In this document: one piece after another, positions 34,839 to 45,140 of the stretch
How the letters are laid out: each line of letters starts with the position of its first letter
How positions within the stretch are numbered: the first letter of the stretch is position 1
Origin: Aphelidium insulamus
Lineage: Eukaryota > Aphelidiomycota > Aphelidea > Aphelidiaceae
Reading direction: 5' to 3'
Length of the DNA stretch: 64,000 bases
Assembly (NCBI GenBank): GCA_036784855.1
Contig: JAZDSV010000016.1
Location: 31,001 to 95,000, forward strand
Notes under the pieces: model-generated
Database searches by the model: none
Told to the model about the DNA's origin: nothing
Seen by the model: the letters and a program-made list of their open reading frames with translations, nothing else
Position numbers and translations under genes: made by a program

Positions 34839-35508
34839 GACAATGTATATGTAGCGTTATAGAGGCTTTCAGCATGCACTAAATAGATACTAATGTAAAG
34901 CGTTCGGCAAGCTATGGACATATATGCTACGATGCTACCGTCTGCGTAGCAAATAGCTTGCAATATAAATTATTCTATGCAACACTTACTTCATTGACTT
35001 GGTTTCTTAAAGAAGTCTTGTTTACTTAACCAGCTCTGCCAGCGCCACAGCGGTGTTAGCTGCATTGTTTATAATGGCATCGCGCCAATGAAGCCAAGCA
35101 GAATCATTTGAGCTCATTTGCCATGTGGACATACATCCGTCTGCTTGGATGAACACGTACAGTACTTCATTCAGCAGCTGATTAGCTGCGTCAGTCGGTT
35201 AATGATTTAAACTACTTTGGCTATGACGGAAATAGTACAACACAGTGTGAGTTGTACAGCAACTATAATCCTTGAATGGCTGTGACTACTGTTCGCCGAT
35301 ACATATACATATATATACAGCAGGCAATAGATGACCGAAGCATTTAATGACACATCACGTGCAGATCACAGGGGGGCCGACACAGCGAGCGCCAGATTTT
35401 TCCAGATTTGCCAGTTTTTCACTGATCGCCGAGTGGTTGTCACAGTGTTCACCACGCAAGCACACACACACACATTGCACACACTGCACACATTGCACAC
35501 ATTGCACA
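34839..35508. other. Intergenic region
   Basis: AT-rich gap of about 670 bases between divergent genes. There are short tandem words near the end: CACATTGCACAC repeats at 35470-35507 immediately before the next ATG. No gene seen. Confidence 0.55.
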
Positions 35509-36432
35509 ATGACCGTGTCGGTGACGCGCCAGGAAGTGGTTGCCGGGTTTAATCAGTGGCTGTGGCGGCACCCGGTGCGCCACTCCATGGTGCTGTTCCT
35601 GCTGCTGGTGATCGTGGTGTGCGGCGCCATCGCCTTCTTCATCATGGTTGGCGCCGTCCAGTTCGCACACGACGACACCAAGCAGCTGTGGCTGGAGATA
35701 CAGTTCCAGGTGCTGAACGCCATATTCACACTGGCCTGCCTGCTCGATCAGCCGATGCGCGTGCGTGGCCTGCTGTTTGGCGGTGCGCTACTCTGGCATC
35801 ATCGGCGACACGCGCGTCTCATTGCTGCTGCTGCTGCTGTCGCTGCCACTCCAGATGGCACATGCAAGAACTCCACAGAGATGAGTGACATGACTGCCAG
35901 CACGCTGGACCCCGAATCGCCTCCAGCAGCGGTCAGTGTCGACAGTGATGCGCGTGTCCGCCGTGCTGTAAAGTGCTGCACCGTGTACCGCGACACACTG
36001 CTGCACTACTTTCCGTGGCTATGGGTCGACTCGGCACTCCCGCCGCCCGCAACTATAGCTCAAAGTTCATCCATATCGCCCGAGACTTCCACGACAATTG
36101 CAGCGCCGCTCCCCGACTCCGCTGTCACCGCCGCCGACAGTGATATCGCGGCCCAACCACCAACATCATCGTATCAACTGGCGCCCCCGGTGACCAAGCT
36201 GAACCACTTTGTCACGGCGATGGTGCTGCTGAATATTAGTACCGCCGGCCAGGCGGTGATGACGTGTCTGATGTGGTTCGTGCACCCGAGCCAGGTCCGG
36301 CCCCAGATCCCGATCGCCATTGCACTGCCGATATCGTTTCTGACAAATGCGGCCGCGATGCTGTGGGTGGGTCTGCAGCTGCGGCGGTGGCAAGTGTGGA
36401 AGCGTGCTGCCCAGCCGCCGCCTTTACAATAG
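35509..36432 (+). CDS. DUF2985-like membrane protein
   Basis: Single exon, 307 residues. Hydrophobic segments near 23-47 (MVLFLLLVIVVCGAIAFFIMVGAV), 65-80 and two near 225-290 (MVLLNISTAGQAVMTCLMWFV; AIALPISFLTNAAAML). The blocks LWLEIQFQVLNAIFTL and LNHFVTAMVLLNI..MWFV..RP match, from memory, fungal DUF2985 membrane proteins. A disordered Ser/Thr/Ala loop separates the two halves. The ATG was chosen at the end of a CA-repeat; the frame upstream lacks good coding features. Function unknown. Confidence 0.7.
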   Translation: MTVSVTRQEVVAGFNQWLWRHPVRHSMVLFLLLVIVVCGAIAFFIMVGAVQFAHDDTKQLWLEIQFQVLNAIFTLACLLDQPMRVRGLLFGGALLWHHRRHARLIAAAAAVAATPDGTCKNSTEMSDMTASTLDPESPPAAVSVDSDARVRRAVKCCTVYRDTLLHYFPWLWVDSALPPPATIAQSSSISPETSTTIAAPLPDSAVTAADSDIAAQPPTSSYQLAPPVTKLNHFVTAMVLLNISTAGQAVMTCLMWFVHPSQVRPQIPIAIALPISFLTNAAAMLWVGLQLRRWQVWKRAAQPPPLQ

Positions 36433-37049
36433 ACTGTTGCTGCTACGTATGTGCATATGTAGTTGTGTGGAATGACAAGTACAGTGTCGTGAGACAGACA
36501 TATACAGACCGTCAAGGTCGCCGTGCCCCTTTTAGAAGTGGATTGTGGGTTACATATATCTATAGCATTATTGTACTGATTATTATGGTTTGAGTGTGCA
36601 CTTGTCATGAGTGATGACTCGCGGGGCAACAAAAGTGCCGGGAATCGTAAATAATGTCAAATTTAAAGATAAAGTTGTTGATACATAGTGCAGACAATAA
36701 TGATCTTTGACAAATAGCCCTTGAGGAACGCAACAACGATGCTTGTACGAATGGTAAGAGCTGTGAAGGAACAATGCCGTATCAAAAGGAACAGAAAAAT
36801 TATTAACTTATTAATTATTAACTTTATATTAATGATAATGATGTAGGAAGGATGAGAACTTGAGAGCAAAACGATGCAGGGCCAGCCCAATGATTAAAGA
36901 AGCTTGGACTAACAGCAAATGATGAAGAACACATAATAAGAATGCTTGTAGGCGGATAAAGAAGTTTGAATTGCGCACAGCCGCGCAAAGCATGACGAGA
37001 ACAACCGATCACGAGCACATGAGCACAATCAGGGGAACACAACTCCGCC
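36433..37049. other. Intergenic region
   Basis: AT-rich, about 600 bases, between two plus-strand genes. It contains TTATTAACTTATTAATTATTAAC near 36800 but no convincing frame or RNA gene. Confidence 0.5.
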
Positions 37050-38745
37050 ATGTTTACTTTGACCGCGCAGCAAAACGAGCACGACGCCGCCGAGCAGGCA
37101 CACCACGCCGCGCTCACCGGGACACGGCCGCGTAGCCACATATACGCCCATAGTGCAGAGCCGGAGCTGACGCTGCCGGAAGTGGTGGCGGTGTCGCCCA
37201 CGCTGGGCAGGGAGCGGCGCCAATTCACACCGGCCGTCGCGCCCTACCGACAGAAACGGCGCCCGCCGCAACAGCCATCGCGTCGCAAGTCCAGCGGTGA
37301 CCGCTTGCTAGAGTCTAGCAGCGCTACACTGGATGGTTCAGCTGCTGACGGCGATGATGACTCGGCGGACCATCGACAAGTGCGACTGCTTCGCGCAGAA
37401 TTGGCCCGCTTGCGCGAGTCGAGTGCCGAGACTATACGCGCACTAGAGCTGGAGAATGGGGACGCCCGTGAGCGTATAGACACGCTGGCTGCACGGTTGC
37501 AGAGTGCCACGAGTGACTTGCGCCGTGCACAGCGCGACAATGAGCGGCTGCAGGCATCTCTGGCCGCCGAGGGTGCACATCTGGCCGGCGATCGCGACCT
37601 TGGCAGAAAGTCTGCTGGAACCCCGCAGCCACCCGAGCGGAGAAAGTTGCAGCAAGCAGCATCAGCTAGGCCCACTCGGTCGTGTGGCTGCCAGACTGAT
37701 CATGTGACCAAGTCGCCGCCGAAAGCCGCGCCGGCAGAAGTGCCACCTGCCGTGGCCGCCGAACTGGACCAACTGCGCATCAAACACGCGCAGCATACGG
37801 CCCAGATTCTGTCTCTTACTGCGGACCGGGATGAATTGAAGCGGCTGCTTGCCCAACACCAAGACACTATAGATTCCATGCTGCGCGAGCGATCCGCATT
37901 GGAAGACCAAGAGGTAAATATCGTGCAAACGGACAACTCATTGTACATGTACTAATGTACCTGTAGAAGGAGAGGAATGCCAGGAATCCCACCCAATTTG
38001 ACTCGCAAGCACACAGGCACACCCCACCGAAATCGCCCCACCATCCTCGGTTGCACACCGCGCCGGCGCGGTCTCGAGAGAGGGCGAACGACGTCGAGCC
38101 GGTCAAGAATCCACTAGCAGACAGTGATTTGACGCTATGCGATGCGGGGCGGTCTTCAGTTGCATTTATATGGCCCAAGCATCGCTTGGAGAGCAGCGGG
38201 GATGTCCCGGCGCCCAGTCGGCGCGATTCACTTCTACCCGCCGTCCCCGCGGATGACAGTGTTACATTCACGGCGCAAGAGTTCGACTACTCGACCTACT
38301 TGCCGCAGCAGTCTAGTCGCGGAGATGGTGGCGCCTCCGCCGTGCTGGAAACACCGTCTATAATGCGCAAGTTTCCGCGCAGCTACTTGTGGCACCGGCC
38401 CAAGGACCGGTTTGTCTGGTTCAACCCCGCCACCATGTCGCTCTGCTGGAGTGCTGACGGTGACGTGCGCGGCAGTGCTCCCATTAAAAGTGGTACGTAG
38501 TTCGTGTCCTGTAATAACTTGCCATGTTCACGATGCGCAGTCCGAGTGCGATCGTTTCACGTGGACGAGGCGAGGAAAATGTTCTACTTTTATACGTGGC
38601 CACGCAGCACGCTACTGTCGACTGCGACTGTGCGCGTTCACGTGGCAGATGCGACAAAGTTTAGTCAGTGGCACCAGGTAATTTCGTATATTACAAACAG
38701 GAAGCGATACTAATTGCATAGGCGCTTTCTCGCATAATGCGGTAG
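37050..38745 (+). CDS. Coiled-coil protein with Mcp5/Num1-type C-terminal PH domain
   Basis: Exons 37050-37913, 37967-38492, 38541-38677 and a seven-residue last exon 38722-38745 give 516 residues. Residues about 110-190 and 240-295 are coiled coil (RLLRAELARLRESSAETIRALELE). The end forms a PH domain: RFVWFNPATMSLCWSADGD, SVRVRSFHVDEARKMFYFY, and the closing helix KFSQWHQALSRIM, which spans the last intron. This resembles the fungal Mcp5/Num1 cortical PH domain that anchors dynein or organelles to the plasma membrane; that role is inferred. Confidence 0.72.
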
Positions 38746-38782
38746 CAGTAATCATAATAACTTAAAAGTGTTTATTGAGAAA

Positions 38783-40013
38783 TTAATGCGGCTGATCTGG
38801 TGTCGTGGATTCTGTAGCCTCTGGCAAGTGAAGCTCGTGTTCTTTCAGTAAGGCGTTGTATCGATTTAGTTCTTCGAGCAACATTCTTCCACGCATACTT
38901 TCAACTTTCTTCAAAATCTGATTCCTGAAATCAATGGCATATGCTTGAAAGTCTTCATCAGCAACCTCAATAAGATTTTCGGAGAAAAAATGCAGCAATT
39001 TTTCTAGCTGATTTACCACAGTAACAAGTTCCAAGTAACTTGTATCAGGCAAGACAAAATTTGCGGGAATCTCATTTACAGGAGCCTTAAAATATGCTCC
39101 TGCGTAGTCATTGACGATTCGGCTATTCGAAGGAGCCGCAAATGTCAATGCGAGTGAAAGACCAATTCCAAACTAAATATGATCGGGTATAAGGAGAGCA
39201 TTAATATTGTGCCGTCCAAACTTTGCAGCGAATTGGCAACAGATTTCAGTTCACCCAGTTGCTTCTGTATGAGTTGAACTCGTTGCAAAACATAATGGAA
39301 ATCGAAAAATGGTTGCGACTCGGCCATTTGAATTAAGTGAGCGGTAGTCATATAAACGCGCTTGATTTCATAATGTATCCTTTGGCTCGCCAATCTTTCT
39401 TCCATCGTACCAACAGACATAATAGTCAAACCAGGTGAGTCACTTAAAGTTTTGCTGGTGCTTTCTTTCCGAAGCACCAGCCGAAGACGAAGTTGTCCGT
39501 GGTCGTAATTTTCGGTTTCCATGGGAAGCGTAAATTTGAACTCATAGCAAGTATTGTCACGCGCAAGTGTAACAAACGAGTTCATTTCAGACACCTCATT
39601 AAATTCGTACATTTCCTCTAGCACTTTGGGATCACGGGAAATTATCGAGATATCGTCCATTGGGATTTTACGGGAGACTCGTGCACCATTGACGGAGCCA
39701 TCCGCGTAAAGTGCCAACCAACTGGTGCTAGCTGGCGTCCGACTATCAATTATCATCAGACGCTATCATATATGGCACACAATACGCGCCAGGTAAAGCA
39801 GACTTCGATATGTGCACGCTGGCCCGGCTCCATATTGTCAGTCGTATTGAACCACACTGCTCGCCGTAGAGGAAGTTTCCACAGACGTCCATCAACTCTA
39901 TACATTTAGATTGTGTATGCACATTGCCCGTCCAAGCATGGCCTTACCTTGTGGCACTGAAAAGCAACGCGGCCACAAACGCGAATAGCGCCCAGCAGCG
40001 ATAATGCGGCATT
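38783..40013 (-). CDS. AT-richer orphan gene with signal-peptide-like start
   Basis: Proposed exons 40013-39948 (MPHYRCWALFAFVAALLFQC, hydrophobic start), 39895-39818, 39762 to about 39160, and a last exon ending at 38783. The first three join in phase 0. The join to the last exon is not settled; an intron of about 77 nt ending near 39090 would work. The third exon has alternating polar/hydrophobic sequence (WLALYADGSVNG, CYEFKFTLPMETENYDHG) then a helix; the last exon is helical (LEKLLHFFSENLIEVADEDF). No family recognised; a p24/GOLD protein was considered but the tail lacks a membrane span and dilysine. Composition is clearly less GC-rich than its neighbours. Confidence 0.5.
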
Positions 40014-40431
40014 TTCCACGATAGCTGAAGTCAAAAAATTAAGCTGCGATAATAAGATCGATTAATCCCCTGCCACGTAACGCGATAGTTAAAGCCGCAA
40101 ACCATCAGGTTGCCGAATGCACTCAAATAACCAAGCCTTGCACGACTACCAGCCCAACATAGACTGGAATTTACTTTTGGCCATCATCAGCCAATTGCTC
40201 CATGTTCCCAATTGGCCATGCCGATAACAGGTAATATTGGTTGGATCTAGTGCAAAAGTCGGACATTCTTGCAACTCTGTACATACATTGTTCAATTTTG
40301 TGGTAACCTAGTGAGTGCTGCCATTCCATTATTTAGTATGCTATAATATGCAGCCGTGTGAGTGTGGCAGTTTAAATTTATTCTTAATATTAACTAAATC
40401 CCTTAAGGAGCACCACTGCCTGTTCCCCAGC

Positions 40432-42630
40432 ATGGCGCAGGTGGCCAACAACAGCATCACGATACCGTTCCACTGCCTGGCCGAGTATGACGACATTTTG
40501 ACGGATCTCTTGCTGGACAACCTGTACTTGGGGTTCAGGTGCGGCGGTGTGACTCTGTCCTTCAGGCGCTGCACCCATTCGCACACTGACACACGGCCCA
40601 TGTGTGCAGCATAAGCAAGATGAACCCAAAGTACCGCAGCAGGTCCGAGCAGTACAACCAGGCATGCATTATCCGGATAGTGCGGGACATGGTGGCGTCG
40701 CGCGATCTGCAGCGAGCCTCAGAGACACTGCTGAACAGTCTGCTGGGCATTAACAGCTTGCAACCCCCACCCGAAAACAATTCAGCCAAATCGACCCCTC
40801 CGTCTGCACGCAACTCACCTCGGCGGCATTCACCGGCCAGGTAGCTTCACCTGGCATCCGTGTTCTCTGTATGGTAGATACATGCGTTTAGGGAGCCACC
40901 AGGCACAAAGTTCTGGGGACATTTACGCTCAGTGTTCTCGCGCAGAACCGCCGAGGAGCGTGCATGGTTCATTGAGTATGTGCTTCCTTTCTGTAGTTAA
41001 TCTGTATGTACTTATAATTGACATATAGACATGCTCGACGATATTTCGCCATGTTTCTCCCCACGGCTGGCTACGGTTAGTGTCAACATTATTAGCACCT
41101 AGCGCATAACTATTTATTCAGAAGTAACTCAAACACTGAGATATCTGGCTGCAACCAAGGCCGAGGCCTGTTTGATTGCCACACGAAAGTGGACAGTCGG
41201 CGAGCAGATTTCTCTATGTACGGGATATATTGCGGCGCTGTCTGCAGCAGACGAGTACATGTTGGCGCAAGATTTTAGCGTAATGTTTTCGGCGAGGAAG
41301 AATTGCAATTGCCTGTTTCTGGGACCAGCCAGGCTGATTAACCACGATTGTCGGCCCAACTGCCAGGTCAGCCCCGTAGTGAATAATATGCGGTGAAAGG
41401 TTGTTATAATTATTGCTAGTTCATGCCGCTTGGCCAGAACGCCATCAGCTTCCGGGTTATTAGAGACATTGAAGCCGGCGAGGAGTTGACCACATTCTAC
41501 GGCGAAGACTACTTTGGCCACGGAAACTGCGAGTGCAAATGTGTCACTTGCGAACTGCGGTCCGAGGGCGGATTCGCTAAACGATTCCCGAAATTCCAGG
41601 CAAATGCGGTGCCAGAAATCTTGAAATCATCGAGTTCTGGCGGAACCGATTCGCCGCTTTGTGACATTGACATATACGCAGAGTCGAGGCTTGGGCGACG
41701 ATCCAAGGACCCCCGGTCAGAGCTACAACGTGCGCAAAATGTTCAAGGAGCAAATGTCGGCCAATGAGAGTAAAGGCAGCGGTGTGACAAACGGCACTGC
41801 TCTCAGCCAAAGTCAACTGCAGTCTGAGAATCCAAAGGGCGCCAAGGCTATCGTAAAGTTCTGGGTGTACACTGATCTCAGTTTGTGCGATATTTGCGGC
41901 CGATCGACCGCAACCGCAAATGGGCTCATGGCCGACACGTGGTACTATAGTGAGTTGGAGAAAAAATTGTGCCCGAGGTGTTTTCGCCATCGACAAATCT
42001 TTGGAATCGATTGGCCTGTGCGGATACTTCGTGAAGCCGACCCACGACATACTGTACGGACGCCCACGGTGGAATATGTGGAGTTGTCGGCAGAAGTATG
42101 GAAAGCAATGTCATTTCCTGAACGGCGCGCGCATATATCAAAAAGTACTCGCGGTGTGGTGCCCAAACGTGAGTGCCCTTTGTTTATGCTGTGCTTGATG
42201 ACATTTACATTCTTCTTCAGCCAAAGCATACGGTACTATTGTATTCGTCGACCCCGATAGTCTAGCCTACAAAGTCTGGTGGGCTGCCATGGCAAGTATC
42301 TACTCGCACTATCTCAAGCGAGATTATAATTTTGCAGATTATCCCCCACCGATTGTTACCGCCTGCAATAAGGAAAACATGCAGCGAGGAAGAAACCGCC
42401 GTCAGATATATGGCTGATGGCTCATAGTGAGTTCACAACCCAATTCTGTCATCATTGTTAATTGCTTCAGCGGCACTTGTCCCGCAGAGGCCATGCGAAT
42501 TTTCGACATGAGTGCGGAACCATTTCTCTACTTTCAGCACAAGTATCCGCGGCTTATGAAGACGGACAAGGGCGTTGTGCAGTATGAGTTCTATCTGTTA
42601 CTGATGCGCAGGACTTATATTCTCTCATAG
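40432..42630 (+). CDS. SUV4-20/Set9-type histone H4K20 methyltransferase with C-terminal PWWP-like domain
   Basis: About eleven exons: 40432-40538, 40610-40840, 40892-40975, 41029-41075, 41122-41366, 41420-41715, 41771-42168, 42221-42291, 42338-42426 and 42471-42630. N-terminal RRYFAMFLPTAGYEVT matches the Suv4-20 N-domain. The SET core has LGPARLINHDCRPNCQ, GEELTTFYGEDYFG and the post-SET zinc cluster CECKCVTC. A second Cys pair (LCDICG..CPRC) follows. The end has GTIVFVDPDSLAYKVWWAAM then, after a GC-AG intron (42292-42337), IIP..VRYMADGSYG..FLYF, a PWWP-like fold. Enzymes of this class make H4K20me2/3. Intron 6 (41716-41770) was chosen to reconcile frames. Confidence 0.87.
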
Positions 42631-43153
42631 TGCCATTGAGTATTTAAGCAACAACAAGATGGAGCCTGCATGTTGGAAAGACTAATATATCTGATGATGA
42701 ACTTATTGTACATATTACACTGCTTATGGTGCAAATGCATATTAACACTAGCGCTTCTCTCATTGACGTGGAAGCCTACAGCATAAGTGCTATTTAGTAT
42801 CGTACTGCTTGATGAAGATAAGCTGTGCACAAATAGATATAAGTACATACTGATGCTTTAATATAGATTTAAGTACATACTAATGCTTTGATAATGATAG
42901 ATAATCGAGGACTCTGAAATACAGGAGCAGAAATATTTTTCCAAGTTGACGCGAGCGCGTGGCGACGTGCCAATCGCCTGATCGAGAAACTTGCTTGCAT
43001 CAGCTGACAACGTTTTGCTTGCCACGGCAACGCCCGGCGCTCTTTCTTTGCCCACTGTAGTGTATTCGCTCCGTGCGGCACACTGCCAAGTGTTCAACAG
43101 TCACACTCGAGTCCATACTGTCCCCGCTGGCGGCGGCCCCGTACTCCACACAC
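42631..43153. other. Intergenic region
   Basis: AT-rich first half with a near-repeat TAAGTACATACT.ATGCTTT at 42840-42860 and 42870-42892; GC-rich second half just before the ceramidase start. No gene seen. Confidence 0.5.
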
Positions 43154-44523
43154 ATGTCGGAACTGTTTGAGCAGATTCTGTCCGTCATTTCGTCGCGTGT
43201 TGTGCACTCGCACCATCATCCCGGTGGCCATGACCACGGCTATCGCTCCGTCGTTTCTTCCCCTGGTTACTGGGGCAATCCGTCGGCCACGGTCGACTGG
43301 TGCGAGCCCAACTACCAGTACTCGGACTACATTGCCGAGTTCTTCAACACGGTCAGCAGCTTTGCCATGGTGTTTACCGGTGTGGTGGGCACCATTGTAC
43401 ACATGGGCAAGCTGGAATGGCGCTTCATCATCTCATTTGCATCTGTGGCCCTCGTGGGTATTGGCAGTGCGGCATTTCACGGGACTTTGTTGTTCACGCT
43501 GCAGGCAAGTTGATGTGTTCTGGGCACCGTACAGCACCGATTGCTCACGCTGTCAACATGCAGATGCTGGACGAGCTGCCCATGATTTACACTTCGCTGA
43601 TGTTGGCGTACTGCGTTCTACAGAATGAGCACGTCAAGGAGCGCTACTATCCCGCGCTTCCTATCGGTCTGTTTGTGCATGGAGTCATCACCACGGCGCT
43701 GGTTGCGTCGCCGGCACTAGCGCCGCAGTACGCATCGCCCCTACTGCAGTTTGTGTAAGATATTATGTCATGGTATCACTGTTCATGCTACAACAATATT
43801 TGTTGCAGGTGCTTCCATGTGTCATTTGGCGTACTGGAACTGTTCCTGCTGTCAAAGACAACGCAATTGTGGCGCATGGAGACAGATCCCAGCATGCAAC
43901 GTGCTCATGCCGGCGGCTTCATTCTCTGGGGTCTCGGTATTGTGTTTTGGATACTGGATTACGCTGGCTGCGAGACTTTATTCGAGGGAGACAAGTCGTG
44001 GCGGCGACTCTTTCTCTCGTGGCAAGTCAATCTGGCAGATTACCCGTGGATGTCATCGCTGGCGATTCCAATGTCGGAAAGCCCGGGAATGGCAGAGATC
44101 TCGATGCCGAATCCCCAATTACATGCCTGGTGGCATATCTGCGCAGTGCGTACATTCACTCACATAATTGTGTCTGTGTCTAATTAAATGCAACAGTCCA
44201 GCGGCTTGTATTTGATGTCACTGGTGGTGGCACACAGAAGGTGTCAAGTGCTGGGCAAGGAGGCGCACATCAAAACCTATTTGGGTGTACCGTACGTACA
44301 CGTTACTGGTCGGCGAGTGAAACCAGCAGTGTCACGGGAGGCGACAGCGTCGCCAGCAGAGCAAACCTCGTCACCGCCCAAACGTCAGTCGGCCGCACGG
44401 AAAAGGATTCCGGCGGCGGCAAATGTTACCGGAAACAGCGATGTTGAAGTGCCGGAACATTCTGCGCCAGTAAATTCGCCTCTGGCGGAGAAGCGTGGCC
44501 GCGGTCGGCGCTCAGGTCGATGA
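43154..44523 (+). CDS. Alkaline ceramidase (YPC1/YDC1/ACER family)
   Basis: Exons 43154-43504, 43564-43754, 43809-44145 and 44197-44523 give 401 residues in phase. GYWGNPSATVDWCEPNYQYS near residue 38 is the family signature with the calcium-binding loop. FHGTLLFTLQMLDELPMIY appears only when the GC-AG intron at 43505-43563 is removed, restoring the usual His-containing HxTLxxxxQxLDELPM block. LHAWWHICA supplies the further zinc-binding His. Several membrane spans. The enzyme hydrolyses ceramide in the ER/Golgi. The C-terminal tail of about 80 residues is basic and ends EKRGRGRRSGR, longer than usual. Confidence 0.95.
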
Positions 44524-44677
44524 TTGTGTTGAAAGTGATTGTGTTCCTGTTTGCAGAAAGCGTCATAAAACAAAGCTCTTTATATTTGTGTTGCGCTTGC
44601 TTCACGTACGTATAAGCTCAAAATCGTGTTGTTACGGCGTTGGAAGATTGCTGCACACAAGATGGCGGACATTTACT

Positions 44678-45060
44678 TCAATCAGCAGAAAGACGATTGA
44701 ACTCAATTGAAATGAACACAATGTTGTTATGATGAGACACATTGAATTCATACACAACTAGCTGCTTATATTGGGGCGGACTCGAGGGTGCCAATGCAGG
44801 TTCGTGCTTGAATGCTGTGGCAACTTCTTCCGCCGATAAAAGGAAAATCGTATGTGTATGCTTTTGTTCAGACTCGTCATCTTGAAATTCAAGTGGAATC
44901 AGTGGCAACTCTGCAACAGGTGAATATTGAGAGTGCATGCGCACAGTTGGCGCAAGAAAGCAAAGTGCTGTTGCACCCAAAAATGCGTTCGTCCCCGTGG
45001 TTCCTTTTCATCTCCCTCGCGAAATACTGCACATTGCATTGTCAGCTTAAACTTTTGCTG
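44678..45060 (-). CDS. Possible unrecognised gene on the minus strand
   Basis: A minus frame of about 90 residues ends at 44678 and contains LPLIPLEFQDDESEQ and QYKQLVVYEFNVSHHNN. It lacks an ATG and would need an upstream exon; ATG 45039 opens another frame (MQCAVFREGDEKEPRGR) that could be that exon. Lower GC than neighbours. No family recognised. Confidence 0.35.
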
Positions 45061-45140
45061 GAAGGGCCCTGGGAAGTTGTGATGAAGTTTACAATAAGGA
45101 CAATCTTAACAATCTTGTGATTTCCTTGCACAATCACAAC

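Noticed and set aside
39145-39756. p24/TMED (GOLD domain) identity for the orphan gene
   Set aside because: No C-terminal membrane span or dilysine tail, and the GOLD cysteines could not be placed.
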